A stretch of DNA of 64,000 nucleotides. Source: Irpex lacteus. Its lineage: Eukaryota; Basidiomycota; Agaricomycetes; Polyporales; Irpicaceae. The position numbers and the translations under genes are program-made. Location: the NCBI GenBank assembly GCA_001986395.2, contig MQVO02000005.1, forward strand, positions 558,001 to 622,000, in the 5' to 3' direction. Numbering within the stretch: the stretch's first letter is position 1; the number at the start of each line of letters is the position of its first letter. Shown in pieces: positions 22,301 through 34,300 of this stretch. The notes beneath the pieces are model-generated. The model saw nothing but the letters and a program-made list of their open reading frames with translations, did not search any database and was not told where the DNA came from.

Positions 22301-25300
22301 TTTCAAGTTGCTTTCCAATTAACATGTGCACATTCTCAGCAAGAAGGACCATGTTCGCAGTCTCGTCCGTCATTGGCCGTGATAGAAGCGTGCTCGTGAC
22401 AAGAGAAGCCTGCGCAGGACTCAATGACTGTGAGTAAAAACCGCACTCACGCGGATAACCTTCCTGTTACGCAAACTGCGTTCCGAGAACCGTATATTCC
22501 CATGACCGTCACGAGCCGTCACGCAAAAAGGAAGATCGTCGGAGTCCTTTCAGGTGATTGTTTTCTGTTGCTTCTCTTCAATGACCAACAACGTTCGCAC
22601 TCCACACTCCGCTCGTCCACAGTTCATTTTGACTTCGTAGCCTCGTGTTTTCATCGTGACTTATAAGGATATTGATTTCTTCCAGACTGTTTACCCAACA
22701 GACCTTCTTTCCTGCTCCCGAGGAACCACGAGTGTCTCGTACAGGATGCATGCAATATCGAGAGCCTACGTGAAGCCCCGAACCTTCGAAATCATTTTCA
22801 TGTCAACCACGTATGCAGAAACACAATAAGAACAGGCGCTACCAGTCTGCGCTCCGGCATGGCGTTCCACGTCCAAAATTCATGAAGCATTGGACGCCTC
22901 GAGCTGTCTTCTGGGCATCGCTCATTCGTTGTCCATACCGTACCCCAATCGCGATCCGTGCGCCCTGCAGACAAGCCCAGACAGGAGCCTGCGAACGGTC
23001 TGCGTATGTATGTCAACTATGCAACGACCGTCTGGGCCCTCTTCTCCTGTGGGCGATTAAACCTTGAGCATGTCCGGACACTCGTACAACTTTACCGCGT
23101 GCGCAAAGTATGACGGGAAAGGAAGCTCTAATAGGTAAGTTGAACGACATCGAGAATCCAATAACCATCTCGTCACCCTCATACCGAAGCTGCCTCGTGT
23201 ATCCGGTAATGTATGGATGGCAACATGAAAGAAGATGGAAAGGCAATGGGTTCACGCCGCCTCACCTTCTCAGCATGTGATCATCATCTCTCGCCCACTC
23301 AGATGACGCTTGCTTCGACAGCCATTTATCAAAGATAATTCAGTTCTCTCAAGATCCTACCGTCCGTGTCGTTTGCTGTGAGTGTTTGTCATATCGCTGC
23401 ACCCCGTTCGCCGAAATTCACCCACCGAGCTGTTTTATTTTACGTGGAGTTGGCAGTAAGGAACTGCGTGCAATTTGGATGGTCACTACGGCGTGCCAAT
23501 ACTTCCTGGCACGTATGGTACACTGAACAGTTCAGCAATGCAATGAGCTGAGCACGTGTAAGGTCTTACAGCGGACAGCATCCGACAATCGGACCTCCTT
23601 CTCCTCGTATCTATTCCAGCCAGTAATCTATCTGACCATCCCACTTCTCACGGCTCTTCGCGCCCGGTCGAACCGACACCTCTCCTGCCCAGATGCAAAA
23701 AGTAAAACAGAGTATCTCTGCCCAGGCTTTCCTTCGCGAAGCTCGCTGAATTCCAAAAGATGGACATGTGGCCAAGATGCGACATCCAGATGTCCGACGT
23801 ATTGGTAAAAGCACATCGGTGCGCGTCATATTCTGTCATATTTTATGTGTGTCACAACATCATTATGCAGCAAAATACATCCTGGGCGTATTTCCGAGTG
23901 CAGATCAGATCTAGAGTTGCATTTGACATCATCCTCCCTCGTTCGATCCCTGACAGTCTGGCACGGCCCTGCACGTCCTCTTGGACAAACTGCATTATCC
24001 CTCTCCCGTTCAATATACTCTGCGTACACAAATGGAGCAAGCAAAGCCACGATACGTATCGCCTTCCTCTGCGTGGAGGGCGGCATTGCTCGAGGCATAC
24101 ACGCAGCTACGATGCCGAGGCCGACCCAGTGCCTTCAGAATACTGGAAACGCTATCAGTCCCCAGAAATCGTTGCGAACCCTGTCTTCGTTCGAAACGTC
24201 CTGGCCCTTCGCTTAACTCGATCCCTATTCCTAATGATAGCGCTGCACGGCGCTTACTTACCGAGCAGCTCTACTGGCCATCGGTCGCAGATAGCCCCTC
24301 TGCCGCTGGGCTTCCTCCTATCACCAGACAATGCACTGAAATAGACCAGCAAATCCCGTTGTCTCTTATCAGACACAAACAGCGCGCGAAGTGAGATAAT
24401 TGCGCATCAATACAACCGCAACGTCGTTCGTAGCACCGGATACGAGGAGCATCATTACCTCGACCCTTCCGTCGACGGGATACGCAGCGTACACCTCAAA
24501 CTTCAAAGCTTGATGATGATGTACGGGAGAGATTGGCCGGCGAAGTATCCAGTGACCGTCGCTCTTCTCGCGCCCGTAGTGCGAGTGCTCGGACGTGACG
24601 GGAGACAAGCAAATGTCGAGTGATCATCGCTGCGGTGACGACGGTACACATTCGCATTCTGTAACAGTGATTAAATTGACAATATAACAAGACTTGGCAG
24701 AGTAGCTTCACGAATGTAGGCATGTTAATTATGCTATGTTCGACACAGCACATCCCTCAGTGATGCATTGCACCCTGAGTGAGACGAGAGCTCAAGAGAT
24801 CGACCGTCGCTGCGCCACCAAGCCGTGGACGTCGCACTCGAGGTCCCTTCACGTTTCATTCAGAATAAGAGATGCATCGAATCAAGCGCAGGTAATATAA
24901 CACAGAATAATGTATTGATACGGTATGTAACAAGGGTGGAAGAGGGCAGCGCAAGTCGAGAGAGGGTGATTAAGCAGGCACTGCAGGCAAACAATATCGA
25001 GAGAATATAACGATCCATACCATAATCATAACCAAGAAGACAAGCAAGACAACAATCGAAGTAAAAACAGAATAAAGAACAGACAACTATAGCTAGCGCT
25101 TACTACTCTGGATATCGATATCGAAAAATAACACAACTTCTCTCAACATCTACTGTAACCAGCCGCGTTCTTCCAGTACGTACGAAGAACCGACAACGAG
25201 CAAAGCAACCGATGGGTGGGGGATGTAATATACAACGAAGACACAGAATAAACGTCCGTGAGAAGTATGTATGAGAGAAGGCCAGTCGCGCCGTGCATGT

Positions 25301-25858
25301 AAAGTAATAAAAAACGGATGGAGAATATGGCAGGCGCGTGCGTGGCAGCCGAAGGGAGGGTAGAGTAGGCTAGTAGGTAGCGGTGTTGTATCGAAGAAAT
25401 CCGTCGCCTCGAGTGAAGTTATGCGCTGGGAATATGTACAGTAGGAGCGATGTGCCTAGTGCGTCGAACGTCGGGCTGGGACGTCCACGCAGGCGAAAAT
25501 AGGTAGTATACAGTACGCTTTGCGGGTCGAAAGTCGAAGATTGAAAGTTGAAGGGGGATATAGCGGAGTGTCGAATAATAACGTATAACCAACGGTCGAG
25601 CGATGCTACGATAGCGTAGGCTGTGATTGTCGGTCGAAGTCGAGCGTCGACGACGATAGCGAGTTGCGAGCTGTTGAAAACAAGAACCGGCAGGGTGGTG
25701 GGCTATATGGATGGAGTGTGTTTGTTAGATGACCTGGCTCGCATCCTAGTCACGGAACCCATCCGTTTCTCCACCTCTTCTTCTTTGCCGTCGGGAGCAC
25801 ATATCAGTGCGCCGAACGAGCAAAACCACAACAAGGAAGCCAAACCACCTCGAGGAAC

Positions 25859-28800
25859 TTAAACGTCCCCCTGCTCCCACCTCTCCGCTCCCGCCTCCTC
25901 CCTCCCTCCGTTCGATCCTCCAAATCCAGGCAACGCAGTCAAAAGCGTACTATCCCGAGGCAGCGTATTATTGCCCAGGCTAACATGGTTCGTCAGCAGC
26001 GGTTCCTCGTCCTCCACAGCCGACATTTGCTGCGCATGAGGGTGAGGTTCCCACGCCGGCGCGGACGCAGAAGTCGGCGTAGGAGGAAAGTACGAAGCCT
26101 GCTGCTGCTGCTGAACCGCATGTGCATGCGCTTGTTGTTGCTGTTGCAACGATCCACGGCCTGGCGCGGACACGATACCCATCTGCAGACGAGTGTGATG
26201 CCATGAATCCGCGGCAGGAGCAGAAGAAGGGTGTCCGGCGTAAGGGTGATGATGATTATACATCTCATCCTCGTACTCGGAATGCTGTGCGTGCGGATGG
26301 GCGTGGTAGCCCCGCTGAACGTCTTCCACCGGGCTGGGCAGTCCACCACCGACGTAGTGCTCCTCCTCGTACGACATGCCACCGCGAGCTGCCGCATATG
26401 CGTATCCTGCGGCCGGATGATGAGGTGACGGGTACGGCTGGCTGCCTCTTCTCCTCATCGCGCCGATGTTCATGGCGTGTTCGTAAGCGGGGTCCACACC
26501 GAGCATATACGAAGGGTGGTGTGCGCCGTTAGCACCTATAGGGAGTATCCCCTGCAGCTGCGGATTGTGATGGTGATGCTGGTGGTGGTGGTGGTGCTGT
26601 TGGGCGGCGACCATAGCAGCGCGTTCCTGCCTCTCCCTCTCGCGTTCAGCGTCCTCGGCCTCCTTCTTCGCCTGACGCCACTGCTTCCTGAGCTCCTTGA
26701 ATTCTGCACCGCGGGAAAGAAAAGGAAGAGTTAGAATATAGATTGTTCCCACGATGTTCAAATTGGGAAAGTGTGTAAGAAATGAAGTATATACGTATGA
26801 TGAAAAGGGAACAAAGGATACAAGACGCCAGTGTTGAGTTGTCGCGGTTAAGGTGGGTCTGCGAGGACTCGCTCTCACGCATATATCCCGCATACATCGC
26901 GTCGTACCTCTCATGCCTGACAAGCTTCGGGATGCGCCACGAAGGGGGGATCAGTGCCGCCACATCCAGACCAGGACATCGACCTGCCCAGATCCCTTGC
27001 TTCATGCTGACCCACATCAGCTCGCGCGAGAGCGGAAGGCTGGTTACCAGAACAGCCGCTCTCGAGAAGGCAAGTGAGAGGCAGCCGCACCCTGGCGGCC
27101 GGCCATGTGGATGCACATACACTGCGTGAGACAGCGAATCCACAGGGGTCCACATGCCCATACAACGCATAGGGTCGCATGAGATGTGGAAAATGACAAT
27201 ACGTAAACGGATCGCCTTGTCGGGGAAAGTGCGAATGGCAACCGTAAGAGGCACGAGGGAACGGGAAGGACGCGAAAGGGTAGGCGGGAACCGACACGGA
27301 AGGCGTGCATGCAGTGATGGCGACCGAGAGAGGAAGGTACTCACCAGCGGGACTACGCTTAGAGCCGTGCTTCTGCATCGTAACGTGGGCGTTGAGATGG
27401 TTGAGTGTGCCGTACGCCTTCGTGCAGTTCGGGAAACTAGGTTGAATGCGCTCGATCAGTACGATGTTTCCTAATTGTGTAGGCGAAGGACGTTCGGCGA
27501 TGCGAAGCTTGTGAAACGAGGCGACGCCTTGGCGATAACGGAATGTAAGTTTCCCTTTTACTTTCCGTACGCACCACTCTGCTCTGCTGTCACCCTCCCC
27601 CACTCGACCTCTCCTTTTGCCGCATATAACCACGAAAACAAAGGTAAAAAACGAGACTCACCTGCACCGGTACAATCTCTCGATCTCGTCATATCTTCTC
27701 CTCGGCCGCTTCTTCACTGCATTTCCTGGTAATGCGACGAAACTGTATGTCTTGCTGGACTTTCCACCTGGTCTGCCATGACCTGGCTTCACATCTGGCG
27801 ACAGTCGGTCTGAAGGAATCGAAGGAGAGGACTTTGGGTCACTAGGAGAAAGCGGTACAGGACCAAATTCGGTGTCCAGAGGTGAGGACAGCGCTGTAAG
27901 GCAAGAAAGATCAGCATATATGCGCATATAACCACAAAATTACGCACCTGGATCACCCGCGACACCGCCCGCAAGTTCGCCCACTATATTCCCTTCCATC
28001 CCAATGGCCAATCCTACGCTCAGACCGGTTCCGGGCGTCGCAACCGCACTGGTCGCCGTCATGACTGCGCTCGCCATCGGTTCTGTGGTCAACGGCCCGC
28101 CGACACCTGGCATCATCCCATTTCCGCCATTCACCGACTGTCTCCTTCCCTCCGACTCGCTCGAATATCCGTCTGTCCATTGTGGGTGGCCATGCGCTGA
28201 CGAGGGATATGTGTAATGCCTCGCCGGACCGGGTCGCGGCGAGAAGTCGTCGGCAGCAGACGCAAATGATTGCTTTCGCGCGGCGGCAAACACGTCTTCC
28301 CGCGTGTCAGGGTAGCTTGACGCGGCATTATGATGCAAGGAGGACGAGAGGTGGTGGCTGGGGAAGTGCTGGAGAGGTGAGTTTGATGACGGAAGAGACG
28401 AGGATATTGAGGAGAGCGAGGGAAGTGGGTACGCGTTTGTCGTTTGCTGCTGCTGCTGAGGGGTCTGGCGGAACCGTGGATTGGGCTCTGAAAGCCGGCG
28501 TGCCGCGTCGAACGCGTACGAGGAGGATGCAGCTGTGGCAGGGTCGAGGGACAGCCGGTGGTTAGACGCGGCACTCCTGTTTGAGTAGGTAAACGCGGCG
28601 AGGTCGCTGGCTGGGCTGGAGGGCGACGCCTGGGGGTGGCCTAGTGAAGGTCGGACGCCGTTGTAGGATGGAATATCGTGGTAGGGGAGCTGGTACTGCT
28701 GCGATGCGGGCGTCGGTGGGTTGTTTGAGACGACGGAGCCTGCGGTGGTCGGACGGTGGCCGTACTCGTCAGGATAAGAGGGGGACCGACGGGGGTCATC

Positions 28801-29040
28801 ATAGGGGGCGTCTGGCGGATAGGACAGGTTTGCAGAGTAGCCGAAGGGCGGCGGGGACGATGCGGAGGGCGGGGGCGAGAAGGAGGAGTCGTGGTCTGAG
28901 GAGGATGAGGCGGCGGAGGGCGGGGAGAGCGTCGGGGGCTCTGGGGCGGGGGCGGGGAGGTGCTTGTTGAGGGCGTTGAGGGAGAGATAGTCGTTGATGT
29001 GGATGGATAGGTTGTGGTTCGGGTGTTGGTGGTCGAGCAT
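25859..29040 (-). CDS. Con7-like C2H2 zinc-finger transcription regulator
   Basis: Four exons, about 750 residues. The start is ATG at 29040 (MLDHQHPNHNLSIHIN); the frame is open further upstream only through a TTG codon. Exon 1 (29040 to about 27947) is a Ser/Pro/Gln-rich low-complexity activation-type region. Exon 2 (27893-27662) ends in the basic block KKRPRRRYDEIERLYRC. Exon 3 (27436-27345) holds the single C2H2 finger, with Cys-x4-Cys, then x12, His, x5, His (TKAYGTLNHLNAHVTMQ). Exon 4 (26703-25859) begins EFKELRKQWRQAKKEAE, a charged helix, followed by His and Gln runs. The block RRYDEIERLY-finger-FKELRK is characteristic of the Con7 family, which controls conidiation, morphogenesis and cell-wall genes in ascomycetes. 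The role in basidiomycetes is inferred only. The intron before exon 4 is 641 nt, about ten times the local norm. Confidence 0.85.
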
Positions 29041-31244
29041 CGTCGACGAGCATGGAAATGGGAGGGTCAAAGAAAGAATCGAGCTGGGAATCGAGCCGAG
29101 TGGGGCAGTAATAACAAGTCCTCCTCGTTCATTATCCTTCCATCATTCCATCCTGGTTCACAATTCATTGCCACCAGCTGGACCCTGTTTCCATATCAGG
29201 ACGACTCCCATCCCCCGAACCGATCTCACAACACAATCATCGATCTTCCTTCCACCAGGAATTTCCTGCGCGCCTCCACTGCACCCTGCTGTCACTCTGT
29301 CACGGACGACCCGGTTTCTCGGCTTGCACGCGCAATTTATCCTATTCCAGGCCATACCAATTCTGCCCGCGCAATCAATTCATCCCTCCCCAGCGCACGC
29401 CTTCCGCCTCCTTCGGACGCACACGTGGCACAGCCGCCTTTTCACATGACCCACTCCGCCGTCGTTGGGCGAGATGCCAGCAATCACGACAGAGCCCAGC
29501 GGCATGGCTCAAGCGTCTCACGCTCATCAGGGGCCCCGTGACTTGCCCGACGATGGAGCATTCAGACATGATCACCGCGCCCGGAGTGTCTACTTGTGCA
29601 TTGCTCGCGACGGTACGCCGACAGCAGAGGGTCGTACAGTCGTCAAACGACAATGATATGTAAAATTCCTTTACAGATGAAACACATCATTCATTATTGA
29701 ATGAACGGATCCCAGCGGAAGCAAACAACCTCCCCCCGATCCAACGCGTCCCGCCCTCGTCTTGACAAAGACGACCTACGGTAAGAATATTATTTGCCTC
29801 CCTTTTCGGGACCGTGTCACGCCTTCTAACCATCGTGACAGATCGCTCAAGCTGACACCGACAGCGAGCGCAACTTCCGGAATCCAGGTGTCACACAAAT
29901 TCGCAAATTCCTATGTACACATCCACGTTTTTGCCTCCGCTGCGTTGCGTGCTCAACAGCCTATTCCACCATCATCAACGAGCCTCCCGACGGCGCGCCT
30001 TGTGATGTCGCAGCCTGCACATCTGACCAGTCGTGACGGACGTCGATCGCCGACAATCCCACTCTTATTTTCTTTCTTTTCTTTCGCAGAACGGGCTGGG
30101 CTGGTGACGAGCGTTCCAAGACTTTTCAAGGGGAACACCGCATCTGGCCACAATACTCGTACTGCAAGAAGGCTGAGCAGGCCACGCCTCTGAAAATTCG
30201 AAGTATATGTTTCACCTCTCCAAATCAAAAACAAGTGCTGTTTTCTGCACCGGTGAGACCGCGCCTTGTTGATTCCACCAGCGTCATGCCAACTCTCCTT
30301 CACCGTAATCGCATCTCGTACCGACCGCAAACCCTCCTCCTCTCCTCTCTCCTTTACTTCACACACATCTTGGCACCCCACCCTCCGACCTCTGTCGGAT
30401 AATGCGCCTGCGCTCTGATCTACCGATCTCGCGGCCTCGCAGGGTCGAAAGGTGAAATTGCTCCCGAGAGCTTTGTGGCGTTGCTCAACGGCCCTCAACG
30501 TGCGGTGGCAGTGTTTGCTGTATATCGTCCCGGCGCAGTGCGCACCGGCTGTCCGTACTCGATGTCTCTTTCTTCAAGTTGGCAAGTGATTAGAAACCAA
30601 TGGAGTGAAGGTTTTGCGATATTACAACTAAGCGCTTGTTCAAGAAGAAGCAAACGACCGTAAGTAGCAGATAAGTTTTCCGTACACATCGCATTTACTG
30701 ACCATCTCAAATCAAATCTACGCATACGTAGGGTCCAGAGCCCGCGATCCAACTACGTCGATGATCGAGCTTTTGTTGTGGCCAGCCACAACTTGAACTC
30801 CACCACGTTACAAGGCACAAACAATTTCAGTTTTCATTTGAAGATGGTGGCTGTGGGTTTTATATGTGGTGCTTGGGTTGGGCGGTGGGTGTGCAGGGTC
30901 GACGAAACGGTTGTCTTTCGCCATGATCCATGCAGATGAAGGAGCAGAAGGGTTTGGGAAGGCTTGGGTACCGATGCCCTCGCACAGGAAGTTTCACATT
31001 GTAGTAAACATTCCAATAGTCAATGTTTAATTGAGGACCCTGGAACATCTACCAACCAGCCTTATCAACGAACTCAGACGTCGACGACCCATCGAACCGC
31101 CCTCCATCTTCCTTGCAGCGAACTACCGCTCCTTCAACTTCTCCGTTCAACACGGGCTTACATCCCCCTCACCCATGAGTAAGCTTCCCGCGAGTCGTTC
31201 TCTCGATCCTCAAGATGATCGTAGTAGTAGTATTCTTAAGTGCT

Positions 31245-31260
31245 TACCCCGGTCGGGGTA
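31245..31260. repeat. Perfect 7-bp inverted repeat
   Basis: TACCCCG-GT-CGGGGTA, a 7-bp stem with a 2-nt centre, in otherwise featureless DNA. It could be a protein-binding palindrome or chance. Confidence 0.4.
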
Positions 31261-31368
31261 CGAGTCCAGCTAAGCGAGACTCGGGGGGTCGATCTATCTA
31301 TCTGAGATCGCGACGCGAGTGCGCACGCACGCTAGAAGCCATGTGCGACTGAATGTACTGCGAGATGC

Positions 31369-31389
31369 GAGGTGTGAGGTGTGAGGTGT
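31369..31389. repeat. Heptamer tandem repeat (GAGGTGT)x3
   Basis: Three exact head-to-tail copies of GAGGTGT. A short simple repeat with no gene nearby. Confidence 0.7.
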
Positions 31390-34300
31390 GGGGGTTCTCG
31401 CCGAGGTTGGTGACCTCGAAGCCCCGGTGTTCAGTATGAGGAAGTAGTTGGCCGGGCAATGACCGGACACCTTCATTCAGCACAGTGGTAAACTGGCAAT
31501 GTTGATGACCGATGTTAAGGACGTTGATGCTCTAAGAAGAAAAATGTATTGAGCAGCTTGGTTCTGGCAAAATTGTTGGGTTTTTGGGTCTTGGTCGCCG
31601 CCGTGTGTCTCTCGAGAGTCGGAATTCTATTGTAGCCCGCCGAGCACGGTAGCACTGCACGGTAAGCCACGCAGACAGATCCCCCTCTCCACCGACAGAC
31701 AAACACATCTTACTCTGGATACCTTATACACAACCACTTCCACTTTGCAACTTCAAGCCCCAAGTCCAAGAAGACTACCCCTTCCAAATGCGGACCATCC
31801 AAACCACCAGCTTCTCCCGAGTTCATTTTGCAAACTCTGACGTATGTCGTCACCATCTTCCGGCGCGCTTCAAGCAAATATCTTACCTCTTCTTACCTGC
31901 GTGCTATCGCACGCCCGTCCGAATACCGAACATATATGTCTAATATTAGTTGCAATTGAATGTGATGATAACTTGAGGGCGTACTGTACAGTAGACGATG
32001 CGCAGTGGGAGGAGTGAATAAACGAACTCCTTCGTGAAAGGCATGTCGTAAATATGCTATGGGCCCGGCCGCACACCAACATTGGCTATTCCGTCATATC
32101 TCACATTGACTTACCTTCCACGGATACCGAATCTCTATGACGTCTCCGTCGTCTTAATATTTGAGATACTGAGATGCACGGTCTCAACATGAGGCGTCGG
32201 GAGACGTCGAACCCCCACATAACACAGCCTCGAGCCTGAGCCACGCACGCACAATTGCCGAACGAAGAGAAGAACACGAAGGACTGCAGGAATGGAGATG
32301 TAGAAGTGGGAACTTCGACCCACTCCGCTGAGGTTCTTTCATAAATTAATGAACGTGAGTACTGGGAGAGGCGAGAGCGATATTTGGCATGAAGAAGCTC
32401 GAGATGGATTTTCAAACTTCAGAGTTGAGATTTGCGATTTGTCTGAGGTGGAGGTGGAGTACTTACGCGACTCGGAGGTGATTCGTATTTGCGATGGGCC
32501 GTCGAGGAAGGCGAACACGTTTTGGAGGATGTAACGTACGTGTTCACTTCATCATAGACATGGCGATATACACGAGCTACGTAGATTGGCGTAGACCACG
32601 TAATTCTGCTTTGCATGTTCACTCGGGGATTTGCGCAGTGTATCTGCTGTGCATGTGCTTATTTTTCAGCTGCAAGGACGATATGCATATGTGCTACGAG
32701 CGAAGAACTCACGAATGTATAGAGAGCTGCAGCGCTGTGGGCATTGGATATTCAAGTGCTGGACTGCTGGATGTAGAATCAAGTATTCCATGTACATCTA
32801 CGCATATCTCACAGCTCACGATCAATCAGCGCAGTATACATACACCAAGCCTGGCCATGGAGATAACATGCTCACGATTACAAGTAAACTCTACTCACAT
32901 AGGATCTCATCGCCAACCTTCCTTCCAACTCCGCGGCCTTGTCAGTCAAAAGAGGAGCACAATCGACATGCAGTACAGAAGATGCTGTAAGTTATTTAAT
33001 GAATCACAGTTAGATATGAAGTTATGAAAGTGGCGGCTTCGAGCGTACCCGTGATCAGGATCGTAACGTACAGTACTGTAGCTTCCATATGCAAATATAG
33101 ATACGGATCGAGGGACGAGGATGCGGAGACTTTGAAGGTTGGATGTCGCGATCGATGCTGTGTTGTGGCCACAGTCAGTCAGTTCTGTATAACGTACATA
33201 CAGCATATATCAATCATGTTCAGGCTGGGGCTTCTTGGTGAGGTGAAGGATGAGTACTATCACATGGCTAATATGTGGCTCTGAAGTCTATGTAGGCACA
33301 TAGCAACCACCATGATCTCGAGCGAGATGTAAGCAGCAGCCTGAGTATGCTCGACAGTTCGTTAGATTGCAATGGTGGTATCGGCATAGATACTTACATA
33401 CGAGATGGAAAGCTTACAATATCTCATATCACGATAAGATGAGAGTGCATTATCCTATCAGTGTGGGTCCAGAGGAAGCGTAGAGCGCGTGAGCTGTCAT
33501 GGGTTCAAGTCAATTCAAAGTGTACTGGCATGGAGTATGCGTATTTACTCACGCGAATAGACTCGACTCGCAGCTGACCACATCATCTCAAAAGCAAAGA
33601 TATCACTGCAATATCGCACTTTCGCATATAATATACGGTAGATCGCTACGATCTCCAAGCTTATGTCTCCTCTCGGCAGGACAGTCAATACATCAATGCA
33701 TCAAAACCATTCTCCGAGAGAACCTGAAACATCCGTGAGCAAGAAATTCATGACGGTACACACCAATATAGATGGACAGGCCACGAGGGGTACAGCACTG
33801 GCGACTCGGAGCCAATGGCAGCTTATCTGATAAAACTCTAAAACATGAGCAACACATTTCGGGAGAAGCTCCGGTTGCCCAGAGACCCGTGGCTCATACA
33901 TACTATAGTACTCATCGTATTCCTGCCATCCCAGTGATCGCGAGTTCGTCACGGTCAGTGTACCAAGTGACCGTCCGTGACGGCGTCACTCGACCTCTTG
34001 AATAAGTACTCCAGACTGGCCACCATGGCCAAGCTCACCAAGTCCTGGCTGCGTTTGGCGCCCGAGTACCGACGTGCCAATCGGATCGTATTGCGTCAAC
34101 TTCAGAACGCGGGAGAACGGGGGATCGATATTGGACTGGAAATCACGATCATAATCATGGCCATGGAAGACTGGGCGAGTTATAAGGTTGATCATGACAC
34201 AGGATGTGTGGGAAGATTCTCGAGCGAATTCGAAGGGAGGAAGACTGCAGAGGTGCGACATGGATTGGACAGTTCTTCGAATTTCCACGAGGTTTTGACC

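Larger units (their letters stand above)
15700..25858. other. Gene-poor region, about 10 kb
   Basis: No intact gene could be assembled here on either strand. Open frames are short and lack recognisable families. The left end (15.7-16.1 kb) is the 5' flank of the membrane-protein gene and contains a CACGTG E-box at about 15725. The right end (about 24.8-25.8 kb) may hold the long 3' UTR of the Con7-like gene. Three decayed coding-like pieces are listed separately at 17.3-17.8, 17.9-18.2 and 18.9-19.3 kb. A CTGCTG-type hairpin and tandem occurs near 19625-19655. The stretch reads as degraded intergenic or old transposon-derived DNA, but no terminal repeats were seen. Confidence 0.5.

Noticed and set aside
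23760..24394. Two overlapping plus-strand frames of 137-194 codons
   Set aside because: They overlap each other and minus-strand frames of similar size. Composition is irregular and no family is recognised.
16200..25858. CRISPR-like or bacterial-type features
   Set aside because: No regularly spaced direct repeats were seen, and the whole window is eukaryotic in gene structure.
26646..27344. 232-codon minus-strand frame
   Set aside because: It coincides with the 641-nt intron of the Con7-like gene and only touches exons at its ends. No domain.
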